The notes under the pieces are model-generated. The model searched no databases. It was given only the letters and a program-made list of their open reading frames with translations, and had not been told where the DNA came from. A stretch of DNA of 7,098 bases, from positions 1-7,098 of the forward strand of contig JAJXXG010001146.1 in assembly GCA_021781255.1 (NCBI GenBank), in the 5' to 3' direction. Below, piece after piece: positions 1 to 5,580 of the stretch (the stretch's first letter is position 1; every line of letters starts with the position of its first letter). The translations under genes and the position numbers were made by a program. The DNA is from Acidobacteriota bacterium (GTDB lineage Bacteria > Acidobacteriota > Terriglobia > Terriglobales > Acidobacteriaceae).

Positions 1-1
1 G

Positions 2-36
2 AAAAAGGCCATCCTGAGCATGTCTCTCGAATGGCC
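2..36 (-). terminator. Intrinsic terminator downstream of the tRNA-Arg 3' end
   Basis: Read on the minus strand, GGCCAT (31-36) pairs with ATGGCC (7-12) around an 18-nt loop that can add a GAG/CTC inner stem, and the hairpin is followed directly by TTTTT (6-2). This is a standard Rho-independent terminator placed about 30 nt after the tRNA CCA end. It is most simply the native terminator of the chromosomal tRNA-Arg gene, which means bases 1-65 are host flank, not element. Confidence 0.7.
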
Positions 37-65
37 ATCAACATATTTGAAATCTTTAACTTGAA

Positions 66-115
66 TGGTGCGCCCGGAAGGATTCGAACCTCCGGCCTAC
101 TGATTCGTAGTCAGA
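66..115 (-). tRNA. 3' fragment of tRNA-Arg (anticodon ACG), attachment-site half
   Basis: On the minus strand the fragment reads from the anticodon arm to the encoded CCA. The loop CTACGAA (anticodon ACG) is closed by CTGA/TCAG, then come a short variable loop, a T arm GGAGG-TTCGAAT-CCTTC, the 3' acceptor strand CGGGCGC, discriminator A and CCA. The 5' half (acceptor 5' strand GCGCCCG and D arm) is absent: upstream of about base 115 the sequence is AT-rich and unrelated, and the lowest anticodon-stem pair is already mismatched. So this is not a working tRNA. A tRNA 3' end next to a tyrosine integrase gene is the classic attB/attR arrangement. The identical core should recur at the other end of the element; I find no second copy in this window. 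Confidence 0.85.
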
Positions 116-161
116 CATATACGGTGTTTTGTTTGGAAAGGTAGAAGTTTGTGCTCCCCAT

Positions 162-185
162 GTGCTAGTTTTAGTGCTAGTTTTA
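162..185 (+). repeat. Perfect 12-bp tandem repeat between att core and integrase
   Basis: GTGCTAGTTTTA occurs twice head to tail (162-173 and 174-185) with no mismatch. It lies 47 bp from the tRNA fragment and just upstream of the preferred integrase start. Short direct repeats here are typical of arm-type integrase or excisionase binding sites; that role is inferred. If the integrase began at the TTG at 149 the repeat would encode CASFSASF, which is one more reason to prefer the later start. Confidence 0.6.
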
Positions 186-202
186 ACGAAGGGGAACGGG
201 AC

Positions 203-1444
203 GTGGGAGTTGGGGAAGTCGACGAGCCGCTGCCACGCGGAATCTACCGCAGAGGCGGCATCTTCTGGATTAGGTACGCCGACGTGAGGGGCAAGATCCG
301 TCGCGAGCCCGGTGGCGGTACAGTCAAGCAGGCCGAGGGCAAGTTGCTGCTTCGGCGGGCGATGAAGCTCGAAGGCAAGGTTCCGAAACTTCGCATGGAC
401 AAAATCGCCGAGGCGAAGGCGCAAAAAGAAGCTGCGAAGCTGGCCGCTGCCTCAATTATCAAGTTTGGTGATTGGATCGACGAGGCCGTCAAGTACCACC
501 AGGGTCACAGCAGCAAAAAGCACGCCTACGACTTTAAGCGCAAGACTCTCTTCATCAAGATTCGTTTTGGTGATGTGCCGGTCGAACAGGTGAACCGCCA
601 CATTATTCAGGATTGGATGGAGGAAGCGGCTGAGGGTGGAGTCACCGGCGATGAGGAATGGGGGCCTGCCAACTGGAACCGCTATCACTCGTGCTTCTCC
701 TCGATCTTTGAGTTGGCGGTCCAGCGTGCCCTCGGCGACAAAAAGGAACCGCCGATGAATCCCATGCGCTACATTGACCGACGGACGGAGAAATGGAAGG
801 AGCGCTACTGGAGCGCCGACGAAGACAAGGCCATCATCGCAACGACGCGGAAGAAGTTTCCAGGGTACGAAGACATCTTCATTTTGTCGGAGGAAGTGGG
901 TTACAGAAAGTCGGAGCAGTTGCGGGCGGTTGTCGGCGACTACGATCCGGAGACACACAAGATCGCGGTACACCAGCGCAAAACAAAGACGGCGTCGGAG
1001 ACGCGCTACGTGCCGCTGAGCGATCGCGGCCAGGCTGCCTATGAGCGCCTGGCTGAGGGAAAGAAAGTCGGTGAGCATCTCGCTGTGAGCCTGCTCCGAC
1101 ACAAGGGCGAGCCCATGATCGATACCCAGTATTGGTTCACCGAAGTGCTGAAGGAGGCCGGGATCACCGACAACCTTGCATCCTGGCATATCTGCCGTCA
1201 CACGTTTTGCAGTCGCCTGGTTGCCAAAGGGATTCCGGTCACCGACGTAAAGGAGTACGCCGGGCACAGCGATCTGCGCACAACCAGCCGCTACACACAT
1301 CGCGTAGAGGGGATCAGCGACGTGCAGAACCGCGCAGCAATGAATGGGAAGAAGGCTACGATTATGCAGCCAAGTGTCGAGAATCTACAGGAGCAGATTG
1401 CGGCCCTGACTGCTCTGGTGCAGCAGTTGACGCCCCGCTCATAA
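203..1444 (+). CDS. int: Tyrosine-type site-specific recombinase (integrase)
   Basis: Integrase that would catalyse integration of the element at the adjacent tRNA-Arg site and, with an excisionase, its release. Numbering from the GTG at 203 (413 aa): residues 13-25 (GIYRRGGIFWIRY) match the N-terminal start common in tRNA-targeting integrases, a core-binding helical region begins near 87, and the catalytic domain fills the C-terminal half. The full set of active-site residues is visible: Arg235 (GYRKSEQLRA), Lys262 in the beta-hairpin (RKTKTASETRYVPL), His329-x-x-Arg332 (HICRHTF), His355 and the nucleophile Tyr364 (GHSDLRTTSRYTH). The tail (SVENLQEQIAALTALVQQL) looks like a short coiled coil. 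Start: GTG 203 has AAGGGGAACGGG just upstream; an in-frame TTG at 149 would add 18 residues but reads through the tandem repeat. The gene looks intact. Its 3' end overlaps the convergent HTH gene by 83 bp. Confidence 0.92.
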   Translation: MGVGEVDEPLPRGIYRRGGIFWIRYADVRGKIRREPGGGTVKQAEGKLLLRRAMKLEGKVPKLRMDKIAEAKAQKEAAKLAAASIIKFGDWIDEAVKYHQGHSSKKHAYDFKRKTLFIKIRFGDVPVEQVNRHIIQDWMEEAAEGGVTGDEEWGPANWNRYHSCFSSIFELAVQRALGDKKEPPMNPMRYIDRRTEKWKERYWSADEDKAIIATTRKKFPGYEDIFILSEEVGYRKSEQLRAVVGDYDPETHKIAVHQRKTKTASETRYVPLSDRGQAAYERLAEGKKVGEHLAVSLLRHKGEPMIDTQYWFTEVLKEAGITDNLASWHICRHTFCSRLVAKGIPVTDVKEYAGHSDLRTTSRYTHRVEGISDVQNRAAMNGKKATIMQPSVENLQEQIAALTALVQQLTPRS

Positions 1445-1694
1445 ACGGCGAGGCGTGGTTCGTCTTGGCGAACCGCTCCAGCTCTGACCGGTGATATAGC
1501 ACCTTCCCACCAACGAATCGAGGATGGATTTCCCCGACTTTGGCGTATTCGTCCAACATGCGCTTACTGATGCCGAGCTGGTGGGCAGCCTCTCCGCGCG
1601 GATATAGGATTCGGTCGTTCAAGCTGCCCACACTCACTTCCGCTGAGGCCTTGCTGAGGTTAGCGGCATCCAGGTCTGATACCTGAAGCTTCAT
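1362..1694 (-). CDS. Excisionase-like helix-turn-helix DNA-binding protein
   Basis: Small DNA-binding protein of 110 aa from the ATG at 1694. Residues 32-76 form a winged helix-turn-helix of the excisionase/MerR-like type: LYPRGEAAHQLGISKRMLDEY (helix-turn-helix), then GEIHPRFVGGKVLYHRSELERF with the usual wing followed by an arginine-rich helix. In integrative elements such proteins act as recombination directionality factors or as transcription regulators of the element; the position convergent to the integrase supports the former. The last 35 or so residues are Ala/Ser/Pro-rich, low in structure, and lie partly inside the integrase gene on the opposite strand. Start is uncertain: the ATG at 1736 gives 14 more residues (MFWWISPYF...), and neither start has a clear Shine-Dalgarno sequence. 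The HTH core falls almost wholly outside the overlap, so the gene is likely real. Confidence 0.75.
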   Translation of the reverse strand: MKLQVSDLDAANLSKASAEVSVGSLNDRILYPRGEAAHQLGISKRMLDEYAKVGEIHPRFVGGKVLYHRSELERFAKTNHASPFMSGASTAAPEQSGPQSAPVDSRHLAA

Positions 1695-1963
1695 AGTCAC
1701 AGAAGCGAGGAAATAAGGCGATATCCACCAGAACATTATTTAAAGAGTTTGAGTGCGGCAGTTACTTTCTGACTCTCTGGACTGCGCGCTCGCGGTGCCG
1801 CTGGCCGATCACAATGACTGGGAGCTGCACGTAATGCTGGAAACCTTGGCTGCGGCTGACCCGTAAATCAGCCAAATGAATTCGCGCGGATAATGTAAGT
1901 GCTCTGCACGTCTTTCGACTTGGCCCAGGTATACCCCAATTCCACCTCGCTGGGCCTAGGGTG

Positions 1964-2028
1964 TTGAGACAATGCCACGCGACTGAAGTAGTCGAGCGAA
2001 TGGATAGAGGCCTGAAGGATTGTCTCAA
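1964..2028. repeat. Perfect 10-bp inverted repeat with an internal 5-bp stem-loop
   Basis: TTGAGACAAT at 1964-1973 is the exact reverse complement of ATTGTCTCAA at 2019-2028, with 45 bp between. Inside it CGACT (1980-1984) and AGTCG (1990-1994) form a second perfect stem with loop GAAGT. Such nested symmetry could be a paired operator or a structured RNA. It does not look like a terminator on either strand, since no T-tract follows. Confidence 0.5.
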
Positions 2029-2328
2029 AGGCTCAACTCGGAACAAACACAAGTTCCTGTGAGATTGGATCAGCTTTTGGAGATGAATTCTTTGATGTGT
2101 GCCGCGCAGCTTGGGGCGCGGTGCCCCGGCCCTTTGCGCAAAAGGTCGGGGAAATGCCGTAGCTGGGTGGAAAACTACTGTAGCCTGCTGGAAATATGCG
2201 AATACGCTTACGATTTTGTTCTGGAAGAATTGATTAGGGGCCCTTCTCCGGCTAATGTGCTAATCAGCAGCAAAGAAGTGAAAAGGCCGGAGGAACACGC
2301 TGCGAACGTGTCTCCGGCCCGACCATAG
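2020..2328 (+). CDS. Small hypothetical protein, doubtful
   Basis: Open frame of 102 codons from a TTG at 2020; an ATG at 2080-2090 with GGAG directly against it would give about 82 residues. I recognise no family. The middle part (SWVENYCSLLEICEYAYDFVLEELI) looks like a helical protein segment and the frame contains five cysteines, but codon use is mixed and no start has a well-spaced ribosome binding site. The 3' end of the frame runs through the strong hairpin at 2285-2319. It lies upstream of the DUF927 gene on the same strand with a 69-bp gap, so it could be co-transcribed with it. It may equally be a chance frame through a regulatory region. Confidence 0.3.
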   Translation: MSQRLNSEQTQVPVRLDQLLEMNSLMCAAQLGARCPGPLRKRSGKCRSWVENYCSLLEICEYAYDFVLEELIRGPSPANVLISSKEVKRPEEHAANVSPARP

Positions 2329-2359
2329 GATCTAGCCGCCGCGAGACGACTGGGATCAT
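2264..2359 (-). CDS. Possible 31-codon mini-ORF or leader peptide with strong ribosome binding site
   Basis: On the minus strand AAGGAG (2372-2367) stands 7 nt before an ATG at 2359, an ideal translation start. The frame encodes 31 residues beginning MIPVVSRRLDPMVG and ending at TGA (2264). Its second half passes through the intrinsic terminator at 2281-2319. A short peptide frame reading into a terminator is the layout of a leader peptide, but no convincing gene follows on this strand. I recognise no peptide family. The quality of the start is seen; the function is unknown. Confidence 0.3.
   Translation of the reverse strand: MIPVVSRRLDPMVGPETRSQRVPPAFSLLCC
2281..2319 (-). terminator. Intrinsic terminator on the minus strand upstream of the DUF927 gene
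   Basis: GGCCGGAG (2285-2292) pairs with CTCCGGCC (2312-2319), and ACACG (2295-2299) with CGTGT (2307-2311), around the loop CTGCGAA; only GA (2293-2294) is bulged. Read on the minus strand the stem is followed by TTTT (2284-2281). On the plus strand no T-tract follows. It would end a short minus-strand transcript that starts close to the DUF927 ribosome binding site. Confidence 0.55.
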
Positions 2360-2366
2360 GGTCTCA

Positions 2367-2397
2367 CTCCTTCTCTGCTTTGTCTAGGAGGAGATAC
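2367..2397 (+). promoter_or_regulatory. Ribosome binding site of the DUF927 gene with possible masking stem
   Basis: AGGAGGAG (2386-2393) precedes the ATG at 2398 at near-ideal spacing and decides the start over the in-frame TTG at 2380, which lies upstream of the Shine-Dalgarno itself. CTCCT at 2367-2371 is complementary to AGGAG at 2386-2390 and could fold over it with a 14-nt loop, which would lower translation. The same CTCCTT read on the other strand is the AAGGAG of the minus-strand mini-ORF. Confidence 0.6.
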
Positions 2398-4842
2398 ATG
2401 GCCACGCTCTCCGAGCGGGATGTACAGGGGTTCGCCTGCATCGGGGTCCCACCCGATCTGTTGGTAGAGGCACACATCGAGCGTGTGTCGGACAGAGACG
2501 CGCGTGAGGTTTTTGGCATCCGCGGGCCGGCCTCAAGCAACATGGCCGGAATACTCTTTCCCTACTGTTCTTGCGTTACGGGACAGCGCGTGACGGCGCG
2601 CGTGCGGCGCGACAATCCAGAGATTGAAGACGGCAAGCCAAAAGACAAATACATCAGCGCCTATGGCGACGGCAGGCACTTGTATTTCCCACCGGATGCC
2701 CGGGTAAAGCTACAGGAGCCGGGTAGCCCGATCATCCTAGTGGAAGCCGAGAAGTCGGTCTTGGCGGTCACAGCATGGGCGCGTCGCACCAGCACCGATG
2801 TAATCCCCGTGGGTATGGGAGGCTGCTGGGGCTGGCGCGGGCGCATCGGGAAGGATGTCGGAGTCAATGGTGAGCGAGTGGATGTTACTGGTCCGTTGCC
2901 CGATCTGGCTGTCTGCGACGGGCGGGTTGTCTATCTGCTGCTCGACTCCAATGTTGACAGCAACAGTAAGGTGCAGGCGGCACGCAACGCGCTGGCGAGA
3001 GAGCTGACCGGGCGGGGCTGCACCGTGCGGCTATGCCATCTGCCGGAAGAGCCTGGCATCAACGGACCGGACGATTACGTAGGGGCTCGTGGTGATGACG
3101 CGCTGGCAAAGATACTCCATAGTGCTCTTCCGATGGTTGCCAGTTGCGACTGGGGCGGGGGCCGCTTCGAGGTTACCGATAAGGGCGTGAGCTACATTGG
3201 GGCGAACGACAAGGATGGCAACCCCAGGTCCCCTGTCTGGATTTGCTCGCCGCTCCATATCGTTGCCATAACGCGCGACGACAAGAGCAGCGAATGGGGA
3301 CGTTTGCTTGAATGGAGGGACCGAGACGGCATGTGCCATCAGTGGGCAATGCCGAACGCTCTCCTCCAGGGAGATGGAGTAGATGTCCGTCGCGAGCTTG
3401 CCCGAGAGGGCATCGCCATCTCCCCGTTAAAGGCGGCGCGGGAACTGCTCGCGATATACCTGCAGGTGTGGCCGGTGGATGCGCGTGCGCGGTGTGTGGA
3501 CCGGCTGGGCTGGAATGGCGGCGTCTACGTCCTGCCCGGCGAAGTCGTCGGACACAATGGCGAGACAGTTGTGTTTCAGAATTCGAACTTGATCGAACCG
3601 GCCTACGCTGTGTCCGGCACCGTCGCAGAGTGGAAGACCAATCTTGCCGACCTGGCTCGGGGTAATTCGCGGGTGGTCTTTTCGATCTGTACAGCCTTGG
3701 CTGGGCCGCTGCTCGAACTAACCGGTGAGGATTCGGGCGGATTCCACTTCCGCGGGCCTTCCTCGACGGGGAAGACCACGGCGCAAAAGGTCGGTGCCTC
3801 CATCTGGGGAGATCCGGTGAGCTTCTGCAGGGCCTGGCGCACCACGACGAACGGTCTCGAAGGACTTGCCAACCTGCATAACGACGGCGTTCTCTTCATG
3901 GATGAACTGGGGCAATTCGATCCACGAGAAGCCGGTGCAGGGGCTTACCTATTGTCCAATGGCAGAGGCAAAGTGCGCGCCGGCCGCACCGGCGCAGCGC
4001 GTGAGTCCGCGAGCTGGCGCTTGCTCTTTCTTTCTTCCGGCGAGGTAAGCCTTGCCGACTTGATGAGTCGGGCCGGAGAAAAGCCAACTGCGGGGCAGGA
4101 AATTCGCCTCGCTGACATCTCAGCGGATTCTGGCGCTGGACTGGGTACGTTTGAAGAGTTGCATGGGGTCGCAGATGGAGCAGCATTCGCCCTCGCGCTC
4201 AAGGACGCGGCGAGCCGGTATCACGGTGCCGTGGGCAGAGAGTGGTTAGGAATGCTCGTTCGAGACCGGGGCGAGTTAGGTGCGGTCCTGGCCGATGGTA
4301 TCCGGCAGTTTATCGAGAAGTTCGCACCCGATGGCTGTAGTGGGCAGGTGGCTCGGGTGGCGCGGCGCTTCGGGCTTGTGGCTGTGGCCGGGGAGATCGC
4401 CACACGCTACAATTTGACCGGATGGAATGAGGGCGAGTCCATCACGGCCGTGGGGAAGTGCTTTGTCTCGTGGCTTGATGGCTTTGGATGGACCGGCAAC
4501 CGTGAAGAGAAGGCTCTCTTGGTCCAGGTGCGCAGCTTTTTTGCTACGAATGGCGCCAGCAGGTTCCAGGACATACGCATTGCGAACCAGCACATCATCA
4601 ACCGCGCCGGCTTTTTCCGGTTGAACCGCGATCATCAGCGCGAATTCTTGGTGCTCTCGGAATGCTTCCAGCGTGAAGTCTGCGCCGGCTTCGACCCAAA
4701 AGAAGCAGTCAAGATTCTTCGCGAGCGGGGTTGGCTGTTGCCGGGCAGCGAGAGACCCAAGCAAAGAGTCCGCCTGCCCTGCATGCGGATGCCGTGGGTG
4801 TACGTAATTGGTGCGCGGATGTGGGAGGAGGACGTGGCCTAG
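2398..4842 (+). CDS. DUF3854 (Toprim-like) - DUF927 P-loop helicase, likely replication protein
   Basis: Large protein of 814 aa from the ATG at 2398, intact. The N-terminal third resembles the DUF3854 Toprim-like fold: residues 112-124 ILVEAEKSVLAV carry the acidic pair expected of the first Toprim motif, 179-188 YLLLDSNVDS the D-x-x-x-D stretch, and 222-228 NGPDDYV the usual KG-x-DD closing motif. From about residue 253 (GGRFEVTDKGV) the DUF927 domain begins. It contains Walker A GPSSTGKTT (453-461, Lys459), Walker B VLFMDEL (498-504, Asp502 and Glu503) and a following LLFLSSGE strand (542-549) in sensor position. DUF927 proteins are helicase-like ATPases found in phages, satellites and integrative elements, where a Toprim plus helicase protein is thought to start element replication. 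It is the only replication gene seen here, and the GGGAAC repeats lie just after it. No frameshift or missing ATPase motif is visible. The exact biochemical activity (primase, loader, or both) is inferred from family. Confidence 0.88.
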   Translation: MATLSERDVQGFACIGVPPDLLVEAHIERVSDRDAREVFGIRGPASSNMAGILFPYCSCVTGQRVTARVRRDNPEIEDGKPKDKYISAYGDGRHLYFPPDARVKLQEPGSPIILVEAEKSVLAVTAWARRTSTDVIPVGMGGCWGWRGRIGKDVGVNGERVDVTGPLPDLAVCDGRVVYLLLDSNVDSNSKVQAARNALARELTGRGCTVRLCHLPEEPGINGPDDYVGARGDDALAKILHSALPMVASCDWGGGRFEVTDKGVSYIGANDKDGNPRSPVWICSPLHIVAITRDDKSSEWGRLLEWRDRDGMCHQWAMPNALLQGDGVDVRRELAREGIAISPLKAARELLAIYLQVWPVDARARCVDRLGWNGGVYVLPGEVVGHNGETVVFQNSNLIEPAYAVSGTVAEWKTNLADLARGNSRVVFSICTALAGPLLELTGEDSGGFHFRGPSSTGKTTAQKVGASIWGDPVSFCRAWRTTTNGLEGLANLHNDGVLFMDELGQFDPREAGAGAYLLSNGRGKVRAGRTGAARESASWRLLFLSSGEVSLADLMSRAGEKPTAGQEIRLADISADSGAGLGTFEELHGVADGAAFALALKDAASRYHGAVGREWLGMLVRDRGELGAVLADGIRQFIEKFAPDGCSGQVARVARRFGLVAVAGEIATRYNLTGWNEGESITAVGKCFVSWLDGFGWTGNREEKALLVQVRSFFATNGASRFQDIRIANQHIINRAGFFRLNRDHQREFLVLSECFQREVCAGFDPKEAVKILRERGWLLPGSERPKQRVRLPCMRMPWVYVIGARMWEEDVA

Positions 4843-4894
4843 GCCGGGATCTCCTCGATGGTTCTGCAGCACGGTCACCCTGTCGAAAAGCATT

Positions 4895-5105
4895 GGGAAA
4901 ATTGGGAACGCCGGGAACAATCTTGAATACCAAGGGGTTCCGTGTTCCCATTGCGAATCCCATCGATGGGAACACCGGGAACAGCTCCGGAGACCCAAGG
5001 GCTGATCCCGTGCGACGTTCCCATGCGTTCCCAGTTTGTTCCTGTGACTTGGGAGTGGAGCTACTCGGTGTTTACGCGCTTGTTCCCGCTGTTCCCGCTG
5101 TTCCC
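4895..5105. repeat. GGGAAC/GTTCCC repeat cluster, candidate iteron replication origin
   Basis: Ten exact hexamers lie in 202 bp: GGGAAC at 4904, 4913, 4968 and 4977; GTTCCC at 4944, 5017, 5027, 5082, 5091 and 5100. Near copies are GGGAAA (4895) and GTTCCT (5038). Three groups have exact 9-bp spacing (4904/4913, 4968/4977, 5082/5091/5100) with a 3-bp spacer, and CCCATCGATGGG, a perfect 12-bp palindrome, sits at 4959-4970 overlapping one copy. By chance about 0.1 copy is expected. Position directly after a replication protein gene fits an origin with iterons, as in P4-like satellites. Several short frames run through it (giving GNAGN or VPAVPA repeats), but none has a start or domain I trust. 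Bases 5106-5211 hold nothing I recognise. Confidence 0.55.
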
Positions 5106-5211
5106 GCGCAAATTGCAGAGGTTTCGAAATAGCTAGTAAAGCCCCCGGCATCCCGGAGCCAGGTCCGGCATTATGCGCCGCCTGATCGGTGAATTCGAGC
5201 GACGACTTCCT

Positions 5212-5328
5212 CACCTGCGCCTCGCGGCCAAGCTGGTACGACTGGGGGACGAAAACCTCGTGACCCAGCAGGCCCATCGCGGCCTTGCGCTGCCGCACGT
5301 ACTCGCGCACCGTGAGCGTTCGCAGTGC
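5212..5328 (-). pseudogene. Remnant of IS21-family transposase IstA
   Basis: About 39 minus-strand codons match the central part of IstA: TVREYVRQRKAAMGL, then EVFVPQSYQLGREAQV, a stretch strongly typical of IS21 transposases just before the first catalytic Asp (normally EAQVDW). Here the similarity stops right after EAQV, so the DDE core is gone. Both ends are lost: upstream similarity ends near 5328 where the IS1-like remnant begins on the other strand, and downstream the frame goes on into unrelated sequence. The frame stays open for over 350 codons on this strand only because it is a shadow of the DUF927 gene. No IstB partner is present. Confidence 0.7.
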
Positions 5329-5580
5329 CGAGCGGATCACCGGCATTCACCGGGACACGATTCTCCGCCTGCTGGTTTTGGCGGGTGACCGCTGCCTCAC
5401 GTTATTCGTTGAAAAGCTGGTGAACCTCAACGTCACGGACGTTCAGGCCGACGAAATTTGGGGATTCATTCAAAAAAAGGAAGGCCGCAAGAGAGGAGGC
5501 GACGGCGCAGACCTAGGAGACACCTATTTCCGATACGGCTGGAAGCCGGATTAATCGACCTGTGGCCGATACCAGAGCAT
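5313..5580 (+). pseudogene. Remnant of IS1-like transposase, frameshifted
   Basis: From about 5315 the plus strand reads SVRSAERITGIHRDTILRLL, the helix-turn-helix of IS1-like transposases, then VTDVQADEIWGFIQKKEGRK, which holds the first catalytic Asp (codon 5450-5452) in the typical QADEIW context, and ADLGDTY. This frame stops at 5552-5554. The expected next stretch seems to continue in the next frame as RLEAGLIDLWPI, so a frameshift lies near 5525-5540. The zinc-finger N-terminus and the rest of the DDE domain, including the C-terminal Glu region, are missing. No terminal inverted repeats are evident. This is a dead fragment, about one third of a usual transposase. Confidence 0.7.

Larger units (their letters stand above)
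1737..2397. other. Non-coding or weakly coding leader region rich in inverted repeats
   Basis: About 660 bp between the HTH gene and the DUF927 gene with no confident protein. Visible structure: GGCCCAG (1922-1928) / CTGGGCC (1950-1956) enclosing GGTATACC, an 8-bp palindrome at 1928-1935; the nested repeats at 1964-2028 (separate entry); two mutually exclusive stems that share 2124-2127, GGGGC/GCCCC (2113-2127) and CCCCG...CGGGG with CCTTT/AAAGG (2124-2151); and the large hairpin at 2285-2319. A 96-codon open frame on the minus strand (1762-2052) has no recognisable domain and no good start, so I do not call it a gene. The stretch probably holds the regulatory DNA between the two divergent genes. 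Confidence 0.5.

Noticed and set aside
149..202. N-terminal extension of the integrase from TTG 149
   Set aside because: It would translate the 12-bp tandem repeat (CASFSASF), and no good Shine-Dalgarno fits; GTG 203 has a better upstream sequence and begins just before the typical integrase N-terminus.
452..1300. 282-codon open frame on the minus strand
   Set aside because: It lies wholly inside the integrase gene, whose catalytic residues are all in the plus frame; the minus frame shows no domain and is a GC-rich shadow.
1762..2052. 96-codon minus-strand ORF in the leader region
   Set aside because: No ribosome binding site, no recognised domain, and it crosses several inverted repeats. 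The last 30 codons look somewhat protein-like, so a remnant cannot be excluded, but it is not supported as a gene.
4895..5105. CRISPR array
   Set aside because: The repeat unit is only 6 bp with spacing of 9 bp to tens of bp and both orientations; there are no 25-40 bp repeats, no regular spacers and no cas genes.
4276..5346. 356-codon open frame on the minus strand
   Set aside because: Only the first 45 or so codons (5212-5346) look like protein (IstA). The rest is the shadow of the replicase gene and of the GGGAAC repeats.
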